Below are positions 19,390 through 32,300 of a stretch of DNA of 64,000 bases, in pieces. The notes beneath the pieces were generated by a model. It was not told the DNA's origin. It did no database searches and saw nothing but the letters and a program-made list of their open reading frames with translations. The stretch comes from Tubulanus polymorphus (lineage: Eukaryota > Nemertea > Palaeonemertea > Tubulaniformes > Tubulanidae): positions 6,923,001 to 6,987,000 of the forward strand of contig NC_134028.1 in assembly GCF_964204645.1 (NCBI RefSeq), read 5' to 3'. Position numbers and translations under genes: made by a program. The first letter of the stretch is position 1. The number at the start of each line of letters is the position of its first letter.

Positions 19390-22347
19390 TCAGGAAAGGT
19401 TTTCGCTGTTTAACACCATGTTCAACAACCTGAAACGATATAAAATATTCCTATTCAGAATATAAAATACAGTGATCAACAGAAGAAGAGAGAAATCGCT
19501 GAAGCCGTTTAGTTTCATAGTTCCAAGTTATGGTAACAGGGTGACCACTTTCCGCCCATTTACAAATCCTCTAGTTTTTCCCTGATTTATTCCATGTGAT
19601 AATACAAAATTCCCCGAGTAAATCTGAGAAAATTTTAGGTTTAAAATGTTATTTTATTCATTTTTCATGGTTTTTGGTAAAATTTAGTTTTCCTTTTCGA
19701 GAGTTTTCCAGGTCAGTGGCCACCCTGTTTAAACTCTTCAGCGAATCAAAAATAACACACTGACTATAAATGTCCTAACTCAAACAGGTCGAAGTGAGTT
19801 GATTAAAACTTACGGATTGTGTGGCAGTCTTTCACAAACTTTCCTGAGATTGGCTGCAAAATAAACAACAAATTTAATCCTCACACGTAAACGATGTCCT
19901 AAATCATACATTAAATAACAAGACGAGTAGTATTCTAAAGGTTAACTATTTATTCGACGCACAAGCTTTTGCTACTAATGTAAAGAAGCTTCATCAGGTG
20001 AATGACTGATCACTCATTTACCTCGTGCTTCAACTAAATATTTAACCTATATAGTACTACTCGTCTCGTTATATATTCTAAACCTGGTTAACACGGCTAG
20101 GGATCATTCATTTATTACGTACGCATAAAATTTGAATTTTTCAACCCCCTCCCACTCTGTACCCAAATTAGGCCATTTTTTTCATATACATTTAACATTA
20201 CAGTAAGCAATTGCACTGACTCTTCCCCGCTCCCCTAATGCGTACGTAATAAATGAATGACCCCCTACTCTACAAATCTTCGAAATCATAGATTAATTCA
20301 TTTTCAAACGAGGAACTCACCTAGCTTCGTGTGTATCGTGCCCGTTACCATAGTGACCTGTAATATTTGCGCGAGACGCTCGAGAGAGTTCTGTACGATT
20401 TCGCTGGTCATCACGTTCGGTATCGTCATCAACACGCTGACGACGACGTCGACTAGTTTCGCGATATCGCCGATCGTTACGACCGCCGCGGGTCCGTTCG
20501 CGAATTTTCCGGCCGTTAATAAACTGTTCAACACGCCTAAATGCAGTTTCGAGTAGAGGTTATTCACGTATTCGGCGGAAGTCTTTGAGTCGGCTTTGTC
20601 GATTATAGTTTGTTGCGGTAAAAGAGGCGACATAATGCACCAGTGTATGAGTCCGGGTATAGCGGTAGTTACGCAAGAGTCCGGCGTCTGCTGCTGCTGT
20701 TGCGGGGTTTTACACGATTCAAGCAATAGCGTGCAATCGGAACTGATCCATTCCGCCGTTATGTCTAGTATGAGGCTCGGTGGAAATGCCGGTCGAGATT
20801 CAACTGAAATAAGTAGAAAGAATATTTTTGAAGAAAACATATATGTTATTTGATAACCGTTTCAGTGTCTACATCCCATTACGGTGTATAAATCGGTGAT
20901 GAGCTTTGCTAGAACACCGAATCAGAGAGAACGACGCAGTACCTGGAGGGAATGAGTATAGAGACGTAAATGCTGTTATAAGATGACTGGTAAATGAAGG
21001 CGACACGGATGGAAGCGACCGCAGCGTGTTGGCAGCGTTCGGTATCAAATGACAATAATCATCGATTAACCGCTCGGTCAACTGAATACATTCTGTACTA
21101 TGCAAGTTATGATACTGAAAGAAAAAGAAAATAGATTTTCATCAATCTGGGCACCTGCAGATCGGTCATTCCTGGATATAAGCAGTTTTAAAGAGGATGA
21201 TTTCAAATTTCGAGGAAGTGCCTGCATCACTTTCATATTCCAATTTCAGTAGACTTACAAAATGACCTGGCCGATTAGGAGAAACAAGGTATCATTTTTT
21301 TAGCCACAACTCATCGAAAAATCTCATTTTCATTTGTCAATAAGTAAAATGACCCTCGAGTTAAGAATAATCGAATGGTGAAGGCGAATAAACAATGGAA
21401 TTCATTAAAGGAGAAAGTTTCGTGAAACTAACCATCATCCAGGCAGCGGCGCAATCGAGAAGTTTTGAACTCTTGATACCGACAGCCATCGATACGAGTT
21501 GAAACAGTAGGTCCATTTTATGCGGCGCCGTCTTCGCCCCGAATATAACGCGGAACACGGTACGAGCCATTACCGGATCTTTCGCCGTTTCAAAATACGT
21601 CAGTAGAATTTCTTGTAATTGTAGTTCGTTCATGGCGCTGATTCTCTGTATAAAAACACATAACAATATATACATGTAGGGGGTAGCACCTGGAGCACGT
21701 GCTACCCTCTAGATTTTCAGTTGGCCCCGTAAAACATTCTCAGGAAGTCTAAAGGCTCCTATTGTATCTTTCTTTGGTTGAAACAAGCTCCCAAATCGAA
21801 ATGGCATCTGCTTCGAAATGGCATCTGCAGGGGCTTATTTTTAAGAATTTTCTGCGAGAAGGGCAACCAGATCCCTTTTCCCTGCTCGTGGATAATGCAT
21901 TTTTTCAAAATAATTACTGCCCTTTTCATCGGGTGCTACCCCTCTATATAAGCTCTAGATTTGCACCACCTAGGGTTCCAATTAAAAAATACAGCAGTAT
22001 TCCGTTTTAGGCCTTTTGATTTTAAAAAACAAAAAAGTTCAATTTCTCAGATCCTCAAATTTATGATTCCAAGATGTACAGGGCGTATGAGTCAAATACC
22101 GTATTTCAATCCTTAAAAAACAACCCAATTCTTCACATTTGAATCGGATATTCACCTTAGGATGTCGGTGGTAAGGATGAAATATGAAATCTTCGGCAAT
22201 TTGAGCGGCTTGATCATCGGCGCTTGCATTGATTCCGGGAATATTCACTTTCTCAGTCATTAAACATTTCTCAATTCTCTGCAACATGATGAGCATTGCC
22301 GGCGCGAAACCCATTTCACGGATTGTTTTAGCTGCACTGTCGTCCAT
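19390..22347 (-). CDS. INTS15: Integrator complex subunit 15 (C7orf26) homologue
   Basis: Six exons on the minus strand: 22347-22156, 21645-21433, 21114-20943, 20803-20321, 19853-19814 and 19429-19390. Phases join perfectly, giving 1140 nt and 379 residues. Family landmarks are MNELQLQEILLTYFETAKD, LVSMAVGIKSSKLLDCAAAW, RLIDDYCHLIPNAANTLRSL, LIHWCIMSPLLP, LYSKLHLGVLNSLL, SLERLAQILQVTM and VCERLPHNPLLNMVL. The human protein is about 449 residues; this one stops shortly after the last conserved block and lacks its long Pro/His-rich tail. It carries a short QQQQQ run. INTS15 associates with the INTS10/13/14 module of the Integrator, which cleaves snRNA and paused-gene transcripts in the nucleus. 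A ctttcag acceptor lies just upstream of the ATG, so a non-coding first exon is likely. Confidence 0.92.
19915..20072. mobile_element. Inverted-repeat element in an INTS15 intron
   Basis: ATAACAAGACGAGTAGTATT at the left pairs with the right end (reverse complement ATAACGAGACGAGTAGTACT) over about 38 bp with mismatches. The interior carries, on the minus strand, CCTGATGAAGC ... AAGCTTGTGCGTCGAATAAA, words resembling the hammerhead-ribozyme core found in some Penelope-like elements, but without an intact GAAA. Confidence 0.7.
20098..20267. mobile_element. MITE with 27-bp terminal repeats and TA target site
   Basis: GGGATCATTCATTTATTACG (continuing TACGCAT) at the left is matched at the right by its inverse (GGGGGTCATTC...), with one or two changes. 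TA dinucleotides flank both ends (20098-20099, 20266-20267), as in Tc1/mariner-type insertion. The interior is about 110 bp and non-coding. It lies 26 bp from the previous element, in the same INTS15 intron. Confidence 0.85.
20863..20925 (+). mobile_element. Truncated end of the 34633-34805 MITE family
   Basis: CAGTGTCTACATCCCATTAC and GTGTATAAATCGGTGATG match the left part of the element at 34633. Only the first 60 bp is present, inside the 139-bp INTS15 intron between exons 3 and 4. Confidence 0.65.
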
Positions 22348-23338
22348 CTTTTACGAAACTGAAAGTTACGGTAGTAAAGTTTAACATCTAGTCTAATCTA
22401 GTCTAATCTGCTGTTTCCCAAACTAGCCTACTGGTAGATCAAGTTCATATACCCTTCTAGAAATCTTCTGTAAGATCAACAAGTATTCAAAATAACGACT
22501 AACCATATATACATGATTCAGAATTTGCATCTTTTTTAAGCTTCCAGAAGCGTCGGTATAGTACGCATTAAATCTGCGGGGAACGCATCAAATCTAAGGG
22601 GGAAAGGTAGTCGGTAAGCTGTCTGTGCCTGGGGTTTAAAGACTTTAGTTTCAGGATCGGATATTTTCACAAACGAACCAAGAAAACAAAAGCTCACCAC
22701 CCTGCGATTATGTATAGGCAACAATCTTGGCCAGGGGAAGCAGTAAGGGGATATGCTGTATTTGGGAATTTCACAATCAAACATTCACATCAGCTACGCA
22801 TTTCATTGGTTTTAGCCCCCATATTTGTGAATAAAGATCCACTTGATTGAATTGAGTTGAATTATCGAATTATCAATGATTTTTTTGTGATTTTGTCAAA
22901 ACATCTACGATATTTTACTAAATGGCGCCAATACATGTAATCCTTACTATCTATCTCATTAATTGACGTGTGAATCATTTATGAACTGCAAGTGGCGAAG
23001 GCGTTTTTTAAACTCGAATCCACCGATTCCTATGCCGAAAACCCGGAAGTAATGGGCGCAGCCATATTGGAGAAGACTTGGGGACGATCTCAGAACTATA
23101 TTTAGTAGGTCGATCCAAAGAGTGAGCCCGAATCTTCTAACGAGTGTTTTTCAAACTTAGATAGATTAAGCTTATTTTTTCACGAATCTAAAATTAGATA
23201 ATCGTTATTGCTCGTATTTTTTGCGCGTAGCTGTCAAGGATTTATATATTTGTGGTTGGTCCCTCCCACAAATCATCTCAACCAGAGGAAGTGTCGAGTG
23301 ACAACTCGTACGTCCCGTGCTTCAAATTATTCTGCGAC
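22348..23338. promoter_or_regulatory. Divergent INTS15/GGA promoter interval
   Basis: About 1 kb separates the two start codons. An ETS-type CCGGAAGT (23043-23050) and a YY1-like GCCATATTGG (23061-23070) lie within 300 bp of the GGA start; AAATGGCGCC (about 22920) is a second YY1-like word. No TATA box is evident. INTS15 may have a non-coding first exon here. I see no coding sequence. Confidence 0.5.
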
Positions 23339-26300
23339 ATGGCTAACATTATCGATTGGTCGGAAACATTGGAATCTTTATTTAGTAAGTAGTAGTGGTG
23401 CTGGAGCATCGGGGTTTCTATCTAAAATTGACCAAGCGTGAAGAAGTTGGGGGTATGCACAGGCTTGTCCAGTCTCTGTCATCGTCTCTTTTTGGGTTTT
23501 TACTATCTCGACCTTGGCTCTGTTGCTCTACCTGCAGCGAACCAACCAGGCTTTGATATTATCCGTTTCAATTGTGCTCCTCCCAGCAACCTGTTAAAAA
23601 ACGTCTTCAAAAACGTTGATATTTACTGGCCGATTTCGTAATCGGACAATAATTTTCTGCCACTTTTGCTCATGTTTGTCCTCTTTTGATGGAATTTCCA
23701 ACGAGCTTTTGCATGCATTATTGGTACATAGTCACTCCACTGTCAATTGATGGTATCCAGACACATCTGCAGACAGGGCCAAAAACCGATCCGATCAGAA
23801 ACAAGATGGCTGAATGTCGGCCATTGTGATTCGTCAAAATCATCACTATATAATGTGTTTGAAGATTTCAAGAGAAATTTTGATGATGCTTCAATTAATT
23901 ATTTTGATGTTGATGCTAAAGCCTATTCAAAATACACTATGTATTTTGAATGAGCTTTATCAATTTCTTCGATGTTCCATGTGTAGGCCTGTATGTATCC
24001 CCCTTTGGCTTATGATTGAGAAGATTGGGTCAATTGCGCACACGATAGTCATTTTGTAACTATATTTCTATTTCAACAGATAAAGCAACAAATCCCGAAA
24101 ATGTTTCCGATGATTGGGACAGTATTATAGAGTTCTGCGATCAAGTGAATAAGTCATATGATGGGCCGCAACATGCGATCAAATTATTAGTTCATAAAAT
24201 CACATCTCCGCAAGAAAAAGAGGCTCTGCTCGCTTTAACTGTAAGTGATGCATTTCATTCAGGCGCGTTGGAAGCAATTTTCAATTGCCAATTTTTGACA
24301 GGTTGTAATACGTTGCTGTGGCGAATTTACTTCAATTTCGTCAAAAACATGATAGGCCTATTTAAAAAAAACGTCATTCAGTGAATAATTGTCACGGTTT
24401 TCGCCGCTGCCAACGCCGCTGAATTTATCTTGAAATTTTAAGGATGGTGAACCTTCGGAAAATCATGAAAATTGATATCGTTGAGTTCTTTCATTAAGTT
24501 ATGACTGCAATTTATGTTTCAGGTTTTAGAGTCTTGCGCTAAAAACTGCGGAAAAAGATTCCACGCGGAAATCGGAAAATTTCGGTTTCTTAACGAACTC
24601 ATAAAAGTAATATCGCCAAAAGTACGTACCAGTTTTCCAGTAGATTTGTAAAAATTTCTCAATACCCTCAAATTCCTGGGGCATCTTACAGATCAATTTC
24701 TGCATATATCTTTGTCTGTCTTTTGACTTTCAGTATTTAGGAAATTCTAGATCTGATAAAGTGAAGACGAAATGCATCGAACTAATGTACAGTTGGTCGA
24801 AGGGCCTTCGCCACGAGACTAAGGTTCATGAGGCTTATACAATGTTGAAAAAGCAAGGCATCGTCAAAGAGGACCCTTCCCACGTGGATAAGGTAGATAT
24901 TTTTTTTTCCATATGAATTATGTCCTCCCCCAGTAGGGATTCGAACCTGATGACTTCGATACTCGTCATGGTATGAAACCCTGCCATACTAGAAGCCATC
25001 AGGTTCGAATCCCTACCAGGGGAGGATGGATACACAAAGATTCCTTTAGTTGGCAGCTTTTTAAACTATGCGAAAACCTTTCAATATCAAGGATTTGAAA
25101 TTTACTACGACTCAATAGACCTCATCTGAATTATGTGATATGTGTCGTAGACAATTAGCAATTTTTGGGGTTTGAATCATCTGTTTATAACGATAACTTC
25201 CGACCAATGGGATATCTCGAGGTATAAGGATCCTCGGTCAACTGATAGTCCACTTTAAAGATGAAGATTTTGTCTTGTTAGAGAAAAATTGATCGCATCA
25301 CTGGGGCCAGCAGCTCAAAAGTTGTTACACATAGCCGGCGGATTAATATCATAATAACAATGAACTTTTAATCGTCACTATGTCAACAATCCACTGGTTA
25401 ACGCTAACCAACTTTAGAGCAACTGGCCCTGGATTTTACAATCTTGAAGATTTTTAGGCCAGCTGCTGTAGTTCATTGTAAAAAGGTTCCGCTGGGTATA
25501 TATATATTCTTGTGCATGTAGAAGTTCAGAGCGTTATTCCTAAAAAGTAATGAATATGTTCTCTTTCTGTTCAGTATCGACAGGTAAATCTCAAACGCTG
25601 GATTGTTGGTGGTGGTGGGTAACTAATTACTGTATCGCACAGCTACCAACTAGATCCTACTGACTGTCCACAGTGTTCGCTTTTACAAGTTTCAGGAAAT
25701 TAAATTCAATTGAACTTGTCAATTTTCCAATCGTCATCCTATTTGAAGCAGTATTGGTAGTAATTCATTTGAGATGGAAATATCCTAATTGATCAGTGTT
25801 GGTAGCTCAGTTTTTGTGCCTTGTTAGCTTTTGAACCCGTTGGGACTTGAGTCCAGTGGTCTATTGCGTTCAGTTTTTTACTGTCCATAGATAGAATCCA
25901 ATAATATTGGGAAGTTTTGAAGATGCTTGAATGGATTATCTTGATATTCGATTTATAGCATCTACCCTAGATACATATGCAGCCTAAAAACTGGCACGAT
26001 CAGAGCCATGATGGTTGACTGGCAGCCTTTATTGTGGTTCGCCTGAATCTACTTTTTACACATTTGTCAAGTTTTTAATGAAAGATTTGAAGATGCTTTG
26101 ATCTATTTTCCTGATGTTTCATATGGATTTGTATTCCCCTTGGGTAATTGGTTTCTGTATATTTTGGTACCTTGCATAGGCCTACATGTATTTTGTAGCC
26201 ACAATCAATTGCGAAATCCTAGCTCATGACAAGTTTTATGATTGTTCTGAGTTTCAAGGTGATTTCTGTATTTACTCACTGGGGGGGGGGGATGTTGAAT

Positions 26301-29300
26301 ATTGAAATTGTCAGATTGTCAAACTTTTCACCAAATGGGCATGGTGTCATTGAACCCCCATCATGGTGTCATTGTTTACCAGCTACTAAGTCTCTGCATT
26401 TAACTATAGTTTTAATGATAAGAATACCATATTTTTTCAGCTTTATTTTCTGATGTTTGTTCTTGTCCTTTTCATTTGCTAATGTAAAACTTATTTGACT
26501 CGTAAATAATTTTTTGAAACTGCTCCATTTAAACTTTTTTTAAACCATTCGATATTTTACTTCGACGATGTTTATTTTAAATCTGTAATGAGTGTGTTTG
26601 ATTTTATTATCATCATACATAAAAATACATGCAATGTTATTTTAGGAACCACATTGGCGTTTGGTGTAATCGTGTGTTATCATCGGGTCCATAGCTTAAT
26701 CATACAGATCTAAGCACTTACAACTGCATGTTTAATCGCAAATATACATCACATATATTATCATATACTATATTGGTTTTTGATTTTTGAATTAAGACAT
26801 TTTGGTGAAGAAGAATTTTGAAACTTATGAAAGAAATGACATTGATTTGATTTTTAGTAGACATATGTTTGAATATGTGTGCGTCCTCAATTTGAACCTA
26901 TTCATAATCTTGCCCACAGTTTTACGAAAAGTTAAAGCCTAGTTAAGTTTTAATCTTGTTATTTATCACATCTGTCAACTAAACCTAGAAATATTGTCTT
27001 GAAATATTGCAATTTCGTTTGGACGCTAGAAAGTATGATCATCTTTTTCCAATTGCTGTTTAATGTATTTGTAGACTTTTGAGGATATGCAAGCTGATTT
27101 TCCTCCTCGACCTAAAAACACGATATTCGATGACCAAGAAAAATCTAAGGTATCGTAAAAATGGCTGAATCATGTTTCTAGGATATGATAAGGTATATGA
27201 ATTTACAGGGGAATTTTCACCGAGGAGATCTTTTGCTTTATCATTTTCAGCTACTCGCTCGACTTTTAAAAAGTAAGAATCCTGAGGATTTACAAGCCGC
27301 TAATCGTCTCATTAAAAATATGGTAAAACAGGTAAAGATTTCATCCTCAAGAATTTACCATTGAATATGCTTAAGATCTTTGACTAAAATCCACATGTGT
27401 AGAAACCTAAAGACTTGAACGTCAACCAGGCCAAGTGAGGTCATTCTATGGAAGAAAAATCAAAACAATGGGATACCGGTCTCTCGCGCTCTAATTTGCT
27501 CTGTGATGAAAAAACCTTCATTTCGTTTTATTGTAGGAATCGGAACGTCAAGAGAAAGTAACGCGCCGAATAACGGAATTAGAAACGGTGAACAACAACA
27601 TAAAACTACTGTCGGAAATGCTTAACGAATACAACCCTTCTACGACGCAATCGGAGCGCGACGTTATGCACGAACTATACGACACCCTCGAGAAACTGAG
27701 ACCGAATCTGTTCCGACTCGCAGCGGATACGGATGAGAAAGACGACAGTATTAGTGAGTATATTACAACCACAAAATGATATAATTTCGGAAGAGTATCC
27801 AGATAGTTAAATAATAATAAAAGCGCAACTATCACAATCATCACGATGATAATGAGTTTATTTACCAACTAGGTCACTTCACGCCTGCGTGATATTCTCT
27901 GTAATTAGTAATAGTATACTATGCATAGTTAGTATCTTTTCATGTCATTTCTTGAAAAGGACTCGAAGAGATGAGTCGAAATCGATCGAAACGGATAACA
28001 TGTAAATAAACTCATTTTCTTCATGAAGATTGTGATAGTTAGGTTTTTATCATTATTTAACAACCAAAAAACGTTTCGAAGAATGTCGTGAACTACGTTA
28101 ACGTTTTGATAATTGTAAGAGCTTTCTGAGTACCAGTATGTGCAATGATAGCGAGCGTGCATTGGTATTCATTAACCCCTAGTATCAAAAATCCACACTG
28201 TAGAAGGATATATTTTTGCTTGTAGATACAGTCAAACCTTCTTAATCTTAATGAGTATGATCAAAAATACATAAAGAGTACGTATTCTTAACATATCTGA
28301 ATCTCTTTATGTGTTTTTGGTATAATCTGAATTTTGATCTAATTCCATCTATAGGATCTCATCATCATCATCACCAATTGATGGATCTTTTAAAGGTTTA
28401 TCAGCCTATTTTCATGCGGTTCAATGTCTCACTTTAAGCTTTCCTGCTTTGGAAATCACCGTACTTACAAAATCCGAATGTGACATTGATGAAAGCTCCT
28501 GAAAAAGTATTATTTCGAACGTAAAATGCTGATAGCACTGTACTATATTCTATTGCAACTTCAGCTGAAATTTTACGCACAAACGATGAAGTTATGACCG
28601 TAATGAACGAATATAAATCGAAAGTAGGACTGGATGATAGAGAGCCATCGAAACAAAATGATTCAGCGCAAGGTAAGGAATTTTTGATTCCATCAAAGTT
28701 CAAATCTCAAAAAAGGCAACTGCAACACTAGCTCTGCCACTAGATGGCGTGAATTGAAATCCAGATTAGTTAATTTTTGATCATTCTATTTTCATTTAGT
28801 AATATTTTCTGTATCTGCCTACTGATTTCATGTTTACTATATTATCATCTAATTCATATGTCCAATGTTTTATATCTTGTGATTTGTATTTTATGTAATC
28901 CACTTAAATTATTATTATTATTGTTATTATCAATCGTTCATTTCATTAACATTCATTTCAGCCAATTCGTCATCATTGTTAGATTTCGATTTGACCGGTA
29001 GCCCCGTGAAGACTCAAGCGGGTGCCGTCTCACAGCTAGGCAGTTCGATTCTCGATAACGACCTCGCCGCCCTCGGATTGACCGACGACGCGATGATCTC
29101 GGGCGGCGCCGCCTCAGTTACCCTGCCGGCGGGTACCGATTTACCGAAATCGAACACGATGGAAGAACTCGGAAGAATATTCAGTTCGACGACAAATTCG
29201 GTATGAATTGTTCAATAATGATCCAGGTTCTCATAAAAAAACTAGAATTTTTTGGTTTATCTAGACCTTAAAAATTATCGGTAAATGATTTGAACTTCAA

Positions 29301-32300
29301 CTAAGGCCATTTGGGCCCAAATTTGGGCTATAGCATAAAAAGCTGACCCCAAAAGCCTGGTCTTGATTCGAGGCGATAATTGCAAATGTTTAGATTGGCT
29401 ATGAGAACTGAAAGAATTTGGGCCCAGTCAGTTGTTTTGCGTAAGAAAAAGCAAGACAATTATGCTTGATAGCTTAAGCTATGTTTGTCCTCTGACCTGG
29501 GGCTCTTGTTCATTTCCTCAAACAGTCGGGAACTTCTGATTTTCTCGACGAATTCTGAGCTCCATTCCAGTCTCTTGTTTTCTCATTGGGATATATTGCC
29601 TGTTACAGACGCAAGCAGTTGCCGCTGGTGGAGGTAACATGGCTTCATTTCCAGTCGGTTTCAACATGACACAACAGCCAGTATCAACAGCAGGCATATC
29701 ACTGGCCACTACTGCAGGTATAAATCTTAGTAAAATTGCTCAAGTTCAAGCTGATTAGATTCAAATATTGTTGTCATTAATGATTAGGAAAAAGCCACAA
29801 TTAGATAACTACGGTATGTCCTGTAACTTTTTTCAAAAAGCGCCGCTTCTACAGTCAATGTAACCTATTTAATGAGCAAAACCCACAGTTGATGACTTGA
29901 TTTATTCTCGTCTGACGGTTTCGAACTTTTGACTAAACTCCATCATAAATGAAGGGAGAAAATTCTTCTTTTTGTTCTTCTGATGAAGTTAAGTCAAAAC
30001 TACAAACCTGTCAGATCAGAAGAAATTGAAGTGTGGGTTTTGCCCATTAACTCTGAATACTGAGATTCATATCAGTCTCCCAGTTACCCATAACCTGTAT
30101 TCTTTCAGCGGGTGCCTCCTCAACGTTATTTTCATTAGACTCGACTCCTGCATCTTCTAATACGAATAGTCAACCGGTAAAATCATCTGCATTTGACGAA
30201 CTGAATTTACTCAGTCAGTCGATGTTACAGAAAAGTTTACCAGCCGAAAAATCAGTTCCACAACAACCTCAGCCGTAAGTTGAAATACCGAAATGCCAGT
30301 ACCTTTCAACGCTCGTGTGAATTAGAATGTTCATATATAATCAGGATGGCCACTTACCTGGAAATTGGAAAAGAGTCAGGGAAATTTCTTTTCTCTAAAA
30401 AAAAGTCGGGGCATAGTCAGGGAATTTTGTAAGAAAGCTAAAAATCCAGAAAAAGTCAGGGAAACTTGTTGAGATTGCTTGATCGCATGTAAAATGGAAT
30501 ACTTTCCATCTATGTCTTGTATTTGACTGTTAATTGATTGGATTCTAAGCATATCGAGTCTGGGAAAATGAGGTGCATGTCAGGGAATAGCCATGGAAAA
30601 AGCAAATCAAATAAAAGTGGCCACCCTGATAATCTAATCTATTCCTATCTTTTTCACGATTCGTAGTGTTAAAATTCCTCTGAACCAATTGGCATCGTCG
30701 ACCAATCAAACGGCCTTCCTCGGGCAGATGGCGAATAGCGTTCAAACGGCGCCACCGGTAGCCGCTATCGATACTACCGCTACAAATAGTATGCCAGTGA
30801 TACCGGTTAAGACTAGTCCTGCACCTCAACCAGCCACAGCTGAACTTTTATCGCTTGCCGATGTGTTTGTACCTCTCGATACTATTAAACCGGGTAAGCT
30901 GAATTCACATTTTCCATTACTGTATGCAAGAATTCAATTTTTTTCCATAAATCGACTGAATTTCGTTGGTTCTAGAGTATTGAATTGATAAACTAATTGA
31001 TAAATGTAAATTTGAAAGTGGTCTGGTTGTATTTTTCAATAGGTACAGTCGCACCTCTGACAGCGTATGATAAAAATGGTTTGAAGATTGTGATACATTT
31101 TGGTAAAGACAGTCCTAAACCTCACATATTAGTGATGGTCGTTTCTATAATCAGTACCAATTCTTCTCCGGTTAAAAGTCTGGCATTTCAAGCTGCCGTG
31201 CCAAAGGTATGTTAGTCCATCTTTGATAAGCTTGGTGCAGCGTTTTTTGAAACTATGTTAGTTTCAGAATGAATTTCGAGATATCCATGATACCAGTACG
31301 GCTAAGCAATCTTTTCAAGAGTTTCCAGAGATAAGTTAACAGTAATAACAGTATATGTTAATCTTTATGGTTGGCAAATAGGCCTATCCCCAAAATTTTT
31401 AAAATTTGAGTGAAATAAACAATTCAGTTGTCAAAGTTACCTGTGGAACCAAATACAGGGTGTATAATGAATGTACTAGCACTATACAAAGTTGTTTAAT
31501 TGTAAGGCATATAAATATAAACCGGTACAAATTTCTATTGCTAACTATTTTTTTTTTTAGTTGATGCGAGTAAAATTGCAGCCCCCATCTGCTACAGATT
31601 TACCTGTATATAACCCATTCCTACCCCCAACTGCAATTACTCAAGTTATGTTGCTGAGCAATCCGCAGAAGGTAATGTTTATACTTGTAACCCCTTCGAA
31701 AGGATGAACCTTTTTTCCCTTAGTTGTTGGATTATCCCCCAAATGCAATTTTTGCGTGCCGGTAACTTTTGTGGTGAAGCCAATTCCAATTGTTTCGGGT
31801 TTTGGTAAACGTCCCTTGTCCAGTAGTTCTCAAAAACCGTCATGGAGGAATAGTGGTGTTTCATGTAGCAGTCAATGATAATCCTGTACCATCCTGTCAG
31901 ACATATTCGATGTGGAATAATGACGTAAGCACATTTCAAACAACCACGAATTCCTGTCGACCATATTTTTTATCAATGTTGAATTTCTGTCGAATTGTCT
32001 GTTGAATTCCCTTAATGACTTGAAGGGACTGTGGTTAATCTCATATAACATAATGACCAGGTCTCAATTCCTATCCTTCAATGATCTTATGACCAAGTGA
32101 AAACCTGTCGATCAAGGGTTATTGATATGAGCATTTTGATGTCGAATCCTGACAGTAAGAAAAGGGCAATGAAGTGTCGTGTTCCTGACTAGGGGGATAC
32201 AGGATTGTCATCCACCACTGCAGGCCTCTGTACATAGAATGATGAAAGGTTTCTTCAATCCTAGAACCTATTCATTATTTCTGATCTCGGGTGTCGTCTA

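Noticed and set aside
20257-20853. Plus-strand frames opposite INTS15 exon 4
   Set aside because: Shadows of the 483-nt minus-strand exon that carries the conserved INTS15 sequence.
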